Assembly (NCBI RefSeq): GCF_018070575.1
Contig: NZ_JAGPXN010000017.1
Span: 79,509 to 143,508 of the forward strand
Direction of reading: 5' to 3'
Source: Micromonospora sp. C31
Lineage (GTDB): Bacteria; Actinomycetota; Actinomycetes; Mycobacteriales; Micromonosporaceae
Length of the DNA: 64,000 nt
Shown here one piece after another: positions 41,575 through 50,362 of this stretch (positions are counted from its first letter, which is position 1; every line of letters begins with the position of its first letter). Under the pieces are notes generated by a model. It worked only from the letters and a program-made list of their open reading frames with translations. It was not told the origin of the DNA and searched no databases. A program made the translations under genes and the position numbers.

Positions 41575-42306
41575 ATGATCGGGATGGTGCTCGCAGCCGG
41601 GGCGGGGCGTCGGCTGCGCCCGTACACCGACACCCTGCCCAAGGCGTTGGTGCCGGTGGACGGTGACACCACCATCCTGGACATCTCGCTGCGCAACCTG
41701 GCCGAGGTGGGGCTCACCGACGTCGTGATCGTGGTCGGCTACGCCGCCGACGCGGTCGTCGCCCGCCAGGCGGAGCTGGAGAAGAAGTACGGCGTCACGC
41801 TGACCCTGGTGCACAACGACAAGGCCGAGGAGTGGAACAACGCCTACTCGCTCTGGCTGGCGCGGGAGCACTTCGCCCGGGGCGTGCTGCTGGTCAACGG
41901 TGACACCGTGCACCCGGTGAGCGTGGAGAAGACCCTGCTGGCCCAGCGTGGCCCGGGCATCCTGCTCGCCGTCGACACCCTCAAGCCGCTGGCCGAGGAG
42001 GAGATGAAGACCACCTTCGACGCCGCCGGCCAGCTCACCCGGATCACCAAGCTGATGGACCCGGGCGAGGCGTACGGGGAGTACATCGGCGCGACGCTGA
42101 TCGAGCCGCAGGTGGCCGACGCCCTCGCCGACGCGCTGGAGGCGACGTGGCGGCGCGACCCGAACCTCTACTACGAGGACGGCTACCAGGAGTTCGCCGA
42201 GCGGGGTGGCGAGGTGCGGGCGGCGCCGATCGGCGACGTCTCCTGGGTCGAGGTCGACAACCACGCCGACCTGGCCCGGGCGCGGGAGATCGCGTGCCGC
42301 TACTAG
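41575..42306 (+). CDS. Sugar/alcohol-phosphate cytidylyltransferase-like nucleotidyltransferase
   Basis: 243 residues. NTP-transferase fold: MVLAAGAGRRLRPYTDTLPKALVPV (nucleotide loop and Lys), NDKAEEWNNAYSLWLAR, VLLVNGDTVHP (metal Asp), GEYIGATLI. It belongs with phosphocholine/inositol-phosphate cytidylyltransferase-type proteins, which activate an alcohol phosphate as a CDP derivative. GGGAGGACG lies before the ATG. It overlaps the dehydrogenase gene by 13 bases and heads a three-gene operon. Confidence 0.88.
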   Translation: MIGMVLAAGAGRRLRPYTDTLPKALVPVDGDTTILDISLRNLAEVGLTDVVIVVGYAADAVVARQAELEKKYGVTLTLVHNDKAEEWNNAYSLWLAREHFARGVLLVNGDTVHPVSVEKTLLAQRGPGILLAVDTLKPLAEEEMKTTFDAAGQLTRITKLMDPGEAYGEYIGATLIEPQVADALADALEATWRRDPNLYYEDGYQEFAERGGEVRAAPIGDVSWVEVDNHADLARAREIACRY

Positions 42307-43361
42307 CCCGTACGGTCAACACCCCGCTCGTGATCGAGGTCCGGCGGGGTGCGGTGGCCGATCTCGGGCCGCTGCTGGCCGACCGGCGGCTCTCGGCCGG
42401 CGGGGACGTGGCCGTCGTGGTCGGCCCCGGTCAGGGTGAGCGGATCGCCGAGCTGTGCCGGCCGTCGCTCGGCGCGGCCGACGTCTTCACGGTCGTCGGC
42501 GGCACCATCGACGCGGCGAACGACCTCGGTGACCGGCTGCGCCGCCGCCACTACGACGCCGTGGTGGGCATCGGCGGCGGCAAGACCATCGACACCGCCA
42601 AGTATGCGGCGACCCGCTACGGGATCCCGATGGTGACGGTGGCGACCAGCCTGGCGAACGACGGGATCGCCTCCCCGACCGCCTCGCTGGACCACGAGGG
42701 CGGCAAGGGCTCCTACGGGGTGCACATCCCGATCGCGGTCATCGTCGACCTCGACTTCGTGGAGAACGGCCCGGACCGGCAGACCCAGGCCGGCATCGGC
42801 GACGCGGTGAGCAACCTGAACGCCTGCGCCGACTGGGAGCTGGCCCACGAGGTACGCGGCGAACCCATCGACGGGCTCGCGGTGACCCTGGCCAGGACGG
42901 GCGCCGAGGCGCTGCTCAACCACCCGGGCAAGATCACCGACGACGGCTTCCTCACCACGCTGGCCGAGGCGCTGATCCTGGGCGGCATCGCCAGCTCGGT
43001 GTGCGGGTCGACGCGCCCCGCCAGTGGCGGCGACCACGAGATCTCGCACGCGATCGACCGGCTCCACCCCGGCACCGCCGCGCACGGGGAGCAGGTGGGG
43101 CTCGGCGCCCTCTTCTGCACGTTCCTGCGCGGAGACACCGAGCGGTTCGGTCGGCTCGCGAGCTGCCTGCACCGGCACGGTCTCGCCACCACCCCGGCCG
43201 ACCTGCGCCTGACCGACGAGCAGTTCGTCGATGCCGTGCAGTTCGCGCCCCGGACCCGGCCGGACCGCTACACGATCCTCGAACACCTGGCGATGTCGCC
43301 TACCGAGACGCGGGAGCGGCTGGCAGACTACGCCGGTGCAATCCGCGACCACCTTGGCTGA
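42294..43361 (+). CDS. Glycerol-1-phosphate-dehydrogenase-like (AraM/EgsA) enzyme
   Basis: About 355 residues of the iron-containing alcohol dehydrogenase superfamily: NAD loop VVGIGGGKTIDTAKYAA, VTVATSLANDGIASPTASL, and metal ligands Asp in GIGDAVSNL and His in GGDHEISHAID and GTAAHGEQVGLGAL. This is the layout of sn-glycerol-1-phosphate dehydrogenases, which reduce dihydroxyacetone phosphate. Its neighbours suggest that the product is activated with CTP and then joined to an alcohol or lipid. GTG start inside the upstream gene gives a 13-base overlap. Confidence 0.86.
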   Translation: MPLLARTVNTPLVIEVRRGAVADLGPLLADRRLSAGGDVAVVVGPGQGERIAELCRPSLGAADVFTVVGGTIDAANDLGDRLRRRHYDAVVGIGGGKTIDTAKYAATRYGIPMVTVATSLANDGIASPTASLDHEGGKGSYGVHIPIAVIVDLDFVENGPDRQTQAGIGDAVSNLNACADWELAHEVRGEPIDGLAVTLARTGAEALLNHPGKITDDGFLTTLAEALILGGIASSVCGSTRPASGGDHEISHAIDRLHPGTAAHGEQVGLGALFCTFLRGDTERFGRLASCLHRHGLATTPADLRLTDEQFVDAVQFAPRTRPDRYTILEHLAMSPTETRERLADYAGAIRDHLG

Positions 43362-44058
43362 GCCCCGTCCCACCGTCGCCGACTTCCACCGGGTGAACCG
43401 GGGCGGCGGCCTGTTCAGCGAATCGATCAGCCAGTGGCTGGGCGCGGTCTTCGCGCTCGTCGCCCAGCGCCTCGGGCTGCGCCCGACCGCGCTGACCATC
43501 GCCAACCTGGTGCTCGGCCTGGCCACCTCGGTCACCGTGGTCGTGCTCGCCGGGCGGGTGGCCGCCGGCGACGTGCCGGCCTGGGCGGTCGGGCTGCTCG
43601 CGCTGGTCGGCTGGCAGGTGGCGTACGCCCTGGACTGCGCCGACGGCCAGCTCGCCCGGGTGACGGGGCAGGGCAGCGCGGCGGGCGCCCGGGTCGACGT
43701 GCTCGCCGACGTGGCCGCCCAGATCGCCCTGGTGGCCGCGCTGGCGGCGACGGCGGTGGCGCAGGAGCCGTCGACGCCGAGCTGGCTGGTCGCGGTGTTC
43801 GCCGGCACCTGGATGGTCAACCTGGTCACGTCGGTGATGCAGGCCGGCCCGAACGCCGCCAGCATGGTCACCTCGACCTCGCTGCCCGTACGCCTCGTGA
43901 AGCTGGTCCGCGACTACGGCGCGGTGATCTTCGCCGCCGGCCTGGTGCTGGCCTTCGCCCCGGGCCTGGTCCTCTGGGTGATCGTGGCGTTCACGATCGT
44001 CAACGGCGGCTTCCTGCTCGCCAGCATCGCGTTCTCCGCCCGCGCCTCGCTGCGCTGA
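43336..44058 (+). CDS. CDP-alcohol phosphatidyltransferase-family membrane enzyme
   Basis: About 240 residues with about five to six membrane helices. The complete catalytic signature DG-x2-AR-x8-G-x3-D-x3-D is in ALDCADGQLARVTG...GARVDVLAD. It transfers the phosphoalcohol of a CDP-alcohol to an acceptor at the membrane. The gene starts (GTG at 43336) 26 bases inside the dehydrogenase gene. Acceptor unknown. Confidence 0.88.
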   Translation: MQSATTLAEPRPTVADFHRVNRGGGLFSESISQWLGAVFALVAQRLGLRPTALTIANLVLGLATSVTVVVLAGRVAAGDVPAWAVGLLALVGWQVAYALDCADGQLARVTGQGSAAGARVDVLADVAAQIALVAALAATAVAQEPSTPSWLVAVFAGTWMVNLVTSVMQAGPNAASMVTSTSLPVRLVKLVRDYGAVIFAAGLVLAFAPGLVLWVIVAFTIVNGGFLLASIAFSARASLR

Positions 44059-44383
44059 GGTGTGACGCCGGGGCGGCCTGCCCCTCTTCGCCCCTGCGCC
44101 GGGGTGGCCTGCGCCGGGGCGGCCTACCCCTCTTCGGCCCCTGTCGAGCTGCCCCGTCTGTGCGACCGCCCGAGCGGCATGCCCTCACTTGCCGGGACCA
44201 CGACTGACCGCGCGTGAGATCTTGGCAGGAGAGAGCCCCGGGAAGGGCACTCGCCTACCAAGATCTCCGGCCGTCCCAAAGAGTAGAACGGGATTCTCGG
44301 AAGGTGGCAGGATTCGGGGAGGGGCGGCGGTCAACGGTTTGGAGCACCTGCCCCGAGGCCACGACAGAAGCGATCATGTCAGC
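44059..44383. other. Intergenic repeats and stem-loops
   Basis: 44070-44130 is a GCCGGGG(C/T)GGCCTNCCCC tandem-like region. CTGTCGAGCTGCCCCGT (44141-44157) recurs exactly at 54253-54269. 44216-44229 and 44254-44267 form a stem (GAGATCTTGG...) of 13 of 14 pairs, probably a terminator. The in-frame stretch upstream of the HflX-like start is not clearly coding. Confidence 0.55.
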
Positions 44384-44851
44384 GTGAAGCAGTACCGGGA
44401 CGCTGATGATCCGCTCGACGGCGCCGACGTCGTACTCATCGGACTGTTCTCGGCCAAGGAGAAGCAGTACGAGGTCCGACTCGACGAGCTTGCCGCCCTG
44501 GCCGAGGCCCGCGGCAGCCGGGTGGTGGGTCGGTACGTTCAGCGCCGGGGCGCTTCCGACCGGTGGCAGGGGCGCCCAGGAGGGGCTGCCCGGATGTCCC
44601 AACCCTTCTCCCGCCGGACACTGCTGACACACGGAAAGGTCCGGGAGATCGCCGAGGCGTGCCGGACGGCACAAGTCGACGCCGCGATCTTCGTGAACGC
44701 CCTGACACAACTACAGCGGAGGGTCCTGGCCGACATCCTCGGCTGCGCCATATTCAGCGGCGACGACCTCACCGCCATGGCAGGAACGAGGAGCGGCGGG
44801 CCACGACGGGTGTCGGCCGCCGACGACCCCGACCACGAACGGCAGCGCTAG
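44384..44851 (+). CDS. Stand-alone HflX N-terminal-domain-like protein
   Basis: About 155 residues (GTG at 44384; the true start could be further up). ADVVLIGLFSAKEKQYEVRLDELAALAEARGSRVVGRYVQRRG and the later KVREIAEACRTAQVDAAIFVNALTQLQRRVLADILGCAIFSGDD reproduce the nucleotide-binding-like N-domain of HflX, including the Q-x-R-x-L helix. The usual GTPase domain is missing, and a Ser/Arg-rich loop takes the place of the glycine hinge. Such lone domains may be ribosome- or RNA-associated; this is inference. Its 3' end touches the DUF397 gene's end. Confidence 0.65.
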   Translation: MKQYRDADDPLDGADVVLIGLFSAKEKQYEVRLDELAALAEARGSRVVGRYVQRRGASDRWQGRPGGAARMSQPFSRRTLLTHGKVREIAEACRTAQVDAAIFVNALTQLQRRVLADILGCAIFSGDDLTAMAGTRSGGPRRVSAADDPDHERQR

Positions 44852-45030
44852 CTGCGCTTCAAGGAGTCGATGAACGCACGCCAGCCCCGAGCGTCGAAGG
44901 CCAGCGCGGGGCCGGCCTTGTCCTTGCTGTCCCGGACCGCCACCCCGTCGCAGAGGTCGGCCACCTCGACGCACTGGCTGTTGGCGTCGCTGCGACTGCT
45001 CTTGCGCCACACCGCGCGTGACCGATCCAT
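44848..45030 (-). CDS. DUF397 protein
   Basis: 60 residues: WRKSSRSDANSQCVEVADLCDGVAVRDSKDKAGPALAFDARGWRAFIDSLKRS, the full DUF397 domain. In streptomycetes these small proteins are encoded beside DUF5753 XRE regulators (WhiJ/AbaA-like loci) and modulate them. It lies 14 bases downstream of that regulator on the same strand. Confidence 0.93.
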   Translation of the reverse strand: MDRSRAVWRKSSRSDANSQCVEVADLCDGVAVRDSKDKAGPALAFDARGWRAFIDSLKRS

Positions 45031-45044
45031 TGCCGCGCCTCTCC

Positions 45045-45899
45045 CTACGTCATGTCCTTGGCGATGGCGGCGATCAGGTCGCGGGACTTGTTGACGCTGA
45101 GAGCTGCCGCGTGCAGGTGAGTGTAGGCAAGCGTAACGCGCCGCAAGTCATCCTCGCGTTCGAGATAGGTGTCTCCCGCCTGGCTGATCACGTACACGAC
45201 TGGGCTGTGGATGTCCTCGGGGAACTCCAGGATCGAGAAGGAGCCCACCGTGCCGGGGTGCCACCCCTCACTGAACGGCAGTACCTGAAGCTCGATGTTC
45301 GGCCGGTCGCTCATCTCGATGAGGTGGCGGAGTTGGGCGCGCATGATGTCCGGGCCGCCGGTCCGACGACGCAGCACGCCCTCGTCCACGATTCCCCAGA
45401 ACTTCAGGGCCGGCTCTTCAGTCAGGCAAGCCTGCCTGGTCATGCGCACCTCGACCCGGCGGCGTGCTTCCTCGCTCTGGCCCGGCCACGCGGCGTTGGT
45501 GATCGCGTAGGCGTACGCCTCGGTCTGGAGCAACCCTGGCACGACGGCCAGCTCGAAGTTCCGCACTGCGGTCGCTGCGGATTCCAGCCCGATGTACATG
45601 CTGTAGGGGTTCGGTAGTTGTCCGAACTTCGCCCACCAACCGCGTTCCTTGCCCTGGCGCTGAAGGTCGAGGGCGGTTTGCCGTACCCGGTCGTCGCCAA
45701 CGCCGTAGCGGGTGAGCATCACGATCACGTCGGCCCGACTGACGCCGACCGCCCCTGATTCGATCTTGTAGATCTTCGACTCCGAGCAGCCCAGCTCAGT
45801 CGCAATCTCCTTGTGTGAGACGCCGGCCGCCTCGCGGAGCCTGTGCAGCTCCCGGCCGAGTTGCCAGCGCGCAATCGTCGGGCCGCTTGCCCTCGCCAC
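45045..45899 (-). CDS. XRE-family regulator with DUF5753 domain (WhiJ-like)
   Basis: 284 residues. HTH at about 12-65 (ELHRLREAAGVSHKEIATELGCSESKIYKIESG), then DUF5753 (FELAVVPGLLQTEAYAYAITNAA ... GDTYLEREDDLRRVTLAYTHLHAAAL). These act with DUF397 partners in development and antibiotic control. GTG at 45899 follows GGAGGTAGAC, a near-perfect site, and is preferred to starts up to 33 codons upstream. Confidence 0.92.
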   Translation of the reverse strand: MARASGPTIARWQLGRELHRLREAAGVSHKEIATELGCSESKIYKIESGAVGVSRADVIVMLTRYGVGDDRVRQTALDLQRQGKERGWWAKFGQLPNPYSMYIGLESAATAVRNFELAVVPGLLQTEAYAYAITNAAWPGQSEEARRRVEVRMTRQACLTEEPALKFWGIVDEGVLRRRTGGPDIMRAQLRHLIEMSDRPNIELQVLPFSEGWHPGTVGSFSILEFPEDIHSPVVYVISQAGDTYLEREDDLRRVTLAYTHLHAAALSVNKSRDLIAAIAKDMT

Positions 45900-46066
45900 G
45901 TCTACCTCCAGGGTGGTGAACACGGCCAGTGTTCTCCTCTCCACTTCGGAGATCAAGGAACGTAGAGCGAAGCTTCGCCCTCCATGGATACCTTCCATGG
46001 AACTATAGACTTATCGCATTTGCCTTGTCACTCTCTGGTTGGAAGCCGATACATCTTGGAGGCCTC

Positions 46067-46288
46067 ATGGCTCGGCATGCGAAGAACCCGACCGATCGCG
46101 GTCTGCTGCGGCGGCTCTGGCCGTTCCCGCGCCGCCGCCAGTGCCCGCTCGACCGCCTGGGCCCGGCGACGAACTACCCGGAGCACGCGGGCGCCTACCG
46201 CGCCATCGGCGTGGCACGGGTGACCTACCTGCCGCAACGGCCGTTGCCGAGCCGCGCCGGGGAGCACCGAGCGGGATGCTGGTCATGA
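46067..46288 (+). CDS. Small hypothetical protein, first gene of the regulator operon
   Basis: 73 residues, basic (LLRRLWPFPRRRQCPLDRLG). TTGGAGGCCTC precedes the ATG. It overlaps the next small gene by 13 bases, which supports translation. No domain recognised. Confidence 0.55.
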   Translation: MARHAKNPTDRGLLRRLWPFPRRRQCPLDRLGPATNYPEHAGAYRAIGVARVTYLPQRPLPSRAGEHRAGCWS

Positions 46289-46443
46289 CTGCCGATCGCG
46301 AGGATCGGGGCGAGCAGATCCAGGCGGCGGAGCGGGAGGCCGCGCGGCAGCGGATCCTCGCGCAGGCCGAAGCGGACCGGGTACCGGCGGAGGACACCAC
46401 CCGGGCGGTGCCGGATCGGCGGTGGCGGCGTGGACAGCAGTGA
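46276..46443 (+). CDS. Small hypothetical protein, second gene of the regulator operon
   Basis: 55 residues, highly charged and helical (GEQIQAAEREAARQRILAQAEADRV). It overlaps both neighbours (13 and 14 bases), the compact arrangement of a translationally coupled set ending in the XRE-TPR gene. ATG at 46285 is an alternative. Confidence 0.5.
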   Translation: MLVMTADREDRGEQIQAAEREAARQRILAQAEADRVPAEDTTRAVPDRRWRRGQQ

Positions 46444-47618
46444 CCTGCTGCCGGTTGGGCGGCGGGTGGCGTACTGGCGGGGGCGGCGGAGGCTTTCGCA
46501 ACAGGTGCTCGCCGACCGGCTCGGCAAGTCGAAGTCCTGGGTCGACAAGGTCGAGCGGGGTGTCCGGTCGCTGGACAAGGTGTCGACGTTGCGGGACATC
46601 GCCGCTGTCCTACGGATCGACACCGCCGTGTTGCTCGGCCACGACGTTCGACCCGCCGCGGTGGCCGACCGGGTCGAGGGGGTGGAGGGAGTTCGGGAGG
46701 CCCTTTCGGCGTACGAAAGTGTCCGTTGGCCGCCCGGCGGCCCGCCGCCTTGTGTCGCCGGCCGACCGGTTGGCCCGGGACGTCGAGCACGCCTGGGTGA
46801 TGTTTCAGCACGCCCGATATCCGCAGGTGATCGCCGTTCTGCCGGGCCTGCTGGCCGGTGTGCAGCGGGTCGTCGCCGACGATCCCGGGTGGGGTCGCCC
46901 GCTGCTGGTGGACGCGTACCGGGTGACCGCGTCGCTGCTGGTGAAGCTCGGCGAGGTCGAGCTGGGCTGGTTGGCCGCAGACCGGGCCGTGGCTGCCGCG
47001 ACCGGCGATCCGGTGCTGGTGGCCGCCGCTGCGGTGCAGCTCGGCCAGGTGTTCCGCGCCTCGGGGCGGGCCCGGGCGGCTCTTACGACGACGCTGGCCG
47101 CCGCGTACCGGATCGCCCCGCCTGATCCGGCGGACGGCACCCCCGGCGCGTTGTCGTTGTGCGGGACGTCGCTCGTGCAGGCCGGCCTGGCGGCGGCCCG
47201 CCGGGGCGACGACCACGCCACCGCCGAGCTCCTCGACGAGGCCGCCGGCATGGCCGCCCGGGTGGGAGACGGCCACGACCATCACCGGATCGCGTTCGGG
47301 CCGACAGCGGTCGACCTGGCCCGTGCCGCCGCGGCCCTCGACCTGGACGACGCGAGCGAGGCGGTTGCCTGGCACGAGAAGACGATCAAGCGGGACACCT
47401 GGCGGTGGCTACCGGTCGAACACCGGGCAGCGCACCTCATCGAGGCCGCCCGCGCCTACGAGCAGTCCGGTGACGCCATCAGCGCGGGCCGCGTGCTGGT
47501 CGACGCCCACCGGATGGCACCGGCTGAGGTACGAGACCGGCCGGCCACCCGCCAGCCACGCGCCCCTCAAGATCGTCTGTCGGTGACCCGGGTCCCGGCT
47601 ACGCACAAGGCCGGGTGA
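46430..47618 (+). pseudogene. XRE-TPR regulator, frameshifted
   Basis: One frame from GTG 46430 gives an XRE HTH (VGRRVAYWRGRRRLSQQVLADRLGKSKSWVDKVERG) and continues to SAYESVRWP. After about 46736 homology moves to another frame (RRLVSPADRLARDVEHAWVMFQHARYPQVIAVLPGLLAG) and runs as TPR-like helices to 47618. The join falls in GGCCGCCCGGCGGCCC, a likely site for an indel or an assembly error. Corrected, the protein would be about 395 residues, normal for this family. The order HTH then TPR matches quorum-like or stress regulators in actinomycetes. Confidence 0.75.
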
Positions 47619-47629
47619 GCAGCAAATGA

Positions 47630-47776
47630 TCAAGGAACCCGGCAGGCGCAGACGGTGCTGGTCGCCCTCGGGGGTGAGCTGAGCTGACCGCGCCGTTCCT
47701 GTCGTCGGATCACGATCATCAACTCCGTGCGGCCGGCGATCAGCGTGATCAGGGCGAACGAGTCCAGGTAGATCAC
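47630..47776 (-). pseudogene. PIN-domain (VapC-like) toxin N-terminal remnant
   Basis: From GTG 47776: VIYLDSFALITLIAGRTEL, the start of a PIN domain with the first acidic residue (Asp at position 5). It goes off family after about 20 residues and stops at 48. The upstream frame ends SLDLLLSDREDDER and overlaps it by GTGA, as a VapB antitoxin end would, but its 5' part is missing too. A decayed toxin-antitoxin module. Confidence 0.5.
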
Positions 47777-47852
47777 CGCTCATCGTCCTCGCGGTCGCTC
47801 AGCAGCAGATCCAGCGAGATCCTACCTACAGAGAGTCTTGACGGGCGGATCG

Positions 47853-49112
47853 TCAGTGGCTGCGCGTCACACCCGCGTACACGTCGATGAGTCGCTTGGT
47901 GACCACGTCGGGGTGGAAGGTGCGTTCGTAGCGCAGCCGGGCAGCCTGCGCGATCGCCGCTGCCCCGCCTGCGGCCACCGGCAGGGCGGCGGCCATGGCG
48001 GCCGGCTCCGGGGGCACCACCCAGCCCGCCTCGCCCGCCGTCACGCCGGTGGGCAGCGCCACGCGGCCCTCCCCCGGCGCGGCCGTGGCGACGGCGGCCG
48101 GGCCGGTGCCGGCGGGTTCGCGCGGGCCGTCCGCACCGAGCAGGTACGGGATGCCACCGAGGGCGGTGCCGAGCACCGGGCGGCCGGCCGCGAGCGCCTC
48201 GATGATCACCGTGGGCAGTACGTCGTGCCAGGTGGAGGCCGCGATGATCACCGCGCTGGCCTCGATCGCGGCGCGTACCCCGGCACGGTCCAGCGGGCCG
48301 AGGTAGGTCACGTCGGCGCGCTCCGCGGCGGCGGCCTCGGCCAGCGGGCGCAGCTCGCCGTCCCCGGCGATGCGCAGCGGGCCGAGGGAGCCGTCCGGGT
48401 GCCGCCGCCAGGCGTCCAGCAGCAGGGCCAGCCCCTTCTCCGGGGAGAGCCGGGCCATGTAGAGGAAGCCGTCGCCGAGCGGCGCGGGCGCCCCCGGATC
48501 GGGGATGCCGTTGGGCTTCACCACGATCCGTTCCGCCGGGATGCCGTAGTCGCGCAGGTGGTCGGCGACCGCCGAGGTGAGCGCCACGAACCGGTCCACC
48601 GAGCGCCAGGTGCCCCGGTGCACGGCCAGCGTGGTCGCCATCAAAGCGCTCTGCGCCCGCGAGCCCCGGTAGCAGCGGTGCACGATCGCCGGCACGCCCA
48701 GCGTCCGGCCCCGGCAGTCCTGGCAGATCATCCCGTCCCGGAAGTAGAGCCCCGAGGAGCAGACCTGGCGGTAGTTGTGCACCGTCTGCACCACCGGCAC
48801 GCCGTGCCGGTGCGCGGTCCGCACGATCCAGGGCGAGATCAGGGGGTACGGGTTGTGCAGGTGCAGCACCTCCGGCCGGTGCTCGGTGATGAGCCGGCTC
48901 AGCTCCTCCTGCGCGCGGGGCGCCCAGATCGGCGAGATCGGCAGCAGCGCCTTGGCCGACTTCGACATCGACGGGATCTCGTCCGAGCTACGGAGGAACG
49001 GCAGCACCTCCACCCCGGCCGCGGTGAGCTGGGCGATCTCCGCGTCGACGATCGTGTTCTCGCCGGAGGGCTGGGCCTCCCGGTACCGGTTGTGCGCCAC
49101 CACGATTCTCAC
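47853..49112 (-). CDS. GT4-family glycosyltransferase
   Basis: About 419 residues. Two Rossmann-like halves: N-half RIVVAHNRYREAQPSGENTIVDAEIAQL, HLHNPYPLISP; C-half GDGFLYMARLSPEKGLALLLDAW, LRIAGDGELRPLAE, IIAASTWHDVLPTVIIEALAAGRPVLGT (E-x7-E-type donor site). Retaining cytoplasmic enzyme using a nucleotide sugar. A cysteine cluster (CSSGLYFRDGMICQDCRGRTLG) in the N-half occurs in a subgroup of the family. GTG at 49112; the longer frame lacks support. Confidence 0.88.
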   Translation of the reverse strand: MRIVVAHNRYREAQPSGENTIVDAEIAQLTAAGVEVLPFLRSSDEIPSMSKSAKALLPISPIWAPRAQEELSRLITEHRPEVLHLHNPYPLISPWIVRTAHRHGVPVVQTVHNYRQVCSSGLYFRDGMICQDCRGRTLGVPAIVHRCYRGSRAQSALMATTLAVHRGTWRSVDRFVALTSAVADHLRDYGIPAERIVVKPNGIPDPGAPAPLGDGFLYMARLSPEKGLALLLDAWRRHPDGSLGPLRIAGDGELRPLAEAAAAERADVTYLGPLDRAGVRAAIEASAVIIAASTWHDVLPTVIIEALAAGRPVLGTALGGIPYLLGADGPREPAGTGPAAVATAAPGEGRVALPTGVTAGEAGWVVPPEPAAMAAALPVAAGGAAAIAQAARLRYERTFHPDVVTKRLIDVYAGVTRSH

Positions 49113-49160
49113 TGAGCTCGCCTTTCGTTCGCGGCCGTGCCGGACTCTGCTCGCGACTGC

Positions 49161-49228
49161 GGGGCTCGCAAGCTCACTCCTCGCACTCGCGGCAGGGACT
49201 CGCAAGCTCATTCCTCGCGCTCACGGCA
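49161..49228. repeat. Two tandem 34-bp direct repeats
   Basis: 49161-49194 and 49195-49228 share GGG(G/A)CTCGCAAGCTCA(C/T)TCCTCGC with four differences over 34 bases. They lie between divergent genes, in the leader region of the Fpg/Nei gene. Confidence 0.75.
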
Positions 49229-49248
49229 AAGAAGGCTACCGTTGGCTG

Positions 49249-50109
49249 GTGCCCGAACTACCGGAGGTTGAGGCGCTCGCGGGCCACCTGCGCGAGCGCG
49301 CGGTCCGGCGGCGCGTCGACCGGTTGGAGGTCGCCGCGATCAGCGCCCTGAAGACGTACGACCCGGCGCCGACCGCCGCCGCCGGGCGGACCGTGACGGA
49401 CGCCCGGCGGCACGGCAAGTTCCTCGACGTGGTGCTCGACGGCGACCTGCACGTGGTGGTCCACCTGGCCCGGGCGGGCTGGCTGCACTACCGGGAGGCG
49501 TTCGCGTCCGCCGCCCCGCTGCGCCCCGGCAAGGGACCGATCGCGCTGCGGGCCCGCCTCGACGACGGCTCGGGCTTCGACCTGACCGAGGCCGGCACCC
49601 AGAAGAGCCTCGCCGTCTACCTGGTGGCCGACCCGGCGGAGGTGCCCGGGGTGGCCCGGCTCGGCCCCGACGCCCTCGCCGCCGACCCGGCCACCTTCGC
49701 CGAGCGGATGCGCAGCCGTAAGGGCCAGGTCAAGGGGGTGCTCACCGACCAGACGGTGCTGGCCGGGGTCGGCAACGCGTACTCCGACGAGATCCTGCAC
49801 GCGGCGAAGCTGTCGCCGTTCGCGCTGACCCACCGGCTGACCGACGGGCAACTGGCGACCCTGCACGCGGCGACGCGGGAGGTGCTCGGCGACGCGGTGC
49901 GCCGGTCGGTCGGGCAGAAGGCGGCCGAACTGAAGGGCGAGAAGCGCTCGGGGCTGAAGGTGCACGCCCGCACGGGGCAGCCCTGCCCGGTCTGCGGGGA
50001 CACCGTCCGCGAGGTCTCGTTCGCCGATTCCAGCCTCCAGTACTGCGCGACCTGCCAGACCGGCGGCAAGCCGCTCGCTGACCGTCGGCTGTCGCGGCTC
50101 GTACGGTGA
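49249..50109 (+). CDS. Fpg/Nei-family DNA glycosylase/AP lyase
   Basis: 286 residues. VPELPEVEALAGHLRER puts Pro next to the initiator (catalytic P1, E2 after Met removal). Helix-two-turn-helix GVGNAYSDEILHAAKLSPF; C-terminal zinc finger CPVCGDTVREVSF...YCATCQTGGKPLADRRLSRL. It removes oxidised bases. GTG at 49249 is fixed by the required N-terminal Pro-Glu. Confidence 0.92.
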   Translation: MPELPEVEALAGHLRERAVRRRVDRLEVAAISALKTYDPAPTAAAGRTVTDARRHGKFLDVVLDGDLHVVVHLARAGWLHYREAFASAAPLRPGKGPIALRARLDDGSGFDLTEAGTQKSLAVYLVADPAEVPGVARLGPDALAADPATFAERMRSRKGQVKGVLTDQTVLAGVGNAYSDEILHAAKLSPFALTHRLTDGQLATLHAATREVLGDAVRRSVGQKAAELKGEKRSGLKVHARTGQPCPVCGDTVREVSFADSSLQYCATCQTGGKPLADRRLSRLVR

Positions 50110-50362
50110 GTGACGACACTGCCGAGTACGGAACGGAATCGGCCGTCCCGCGTCGAAGGTCTGAGTTGCGGCTCTACCGGGTCCGTCATCCATCGGTATA
50201 GTGGCCCGGTCCCCGGCTTCTGAAATGGCGCGGAGCCGGCCAGACCCCCGGCGGTACCGCACCGGGCGCATTGTCCCTCGGGTCAGCGCACGGGTCGGCA
50301 ACCGCATGGGAGACTGGGACGGTGGGCGACCGGGCCCTCACGGCGAGTGAGCGGCGCGTGTC

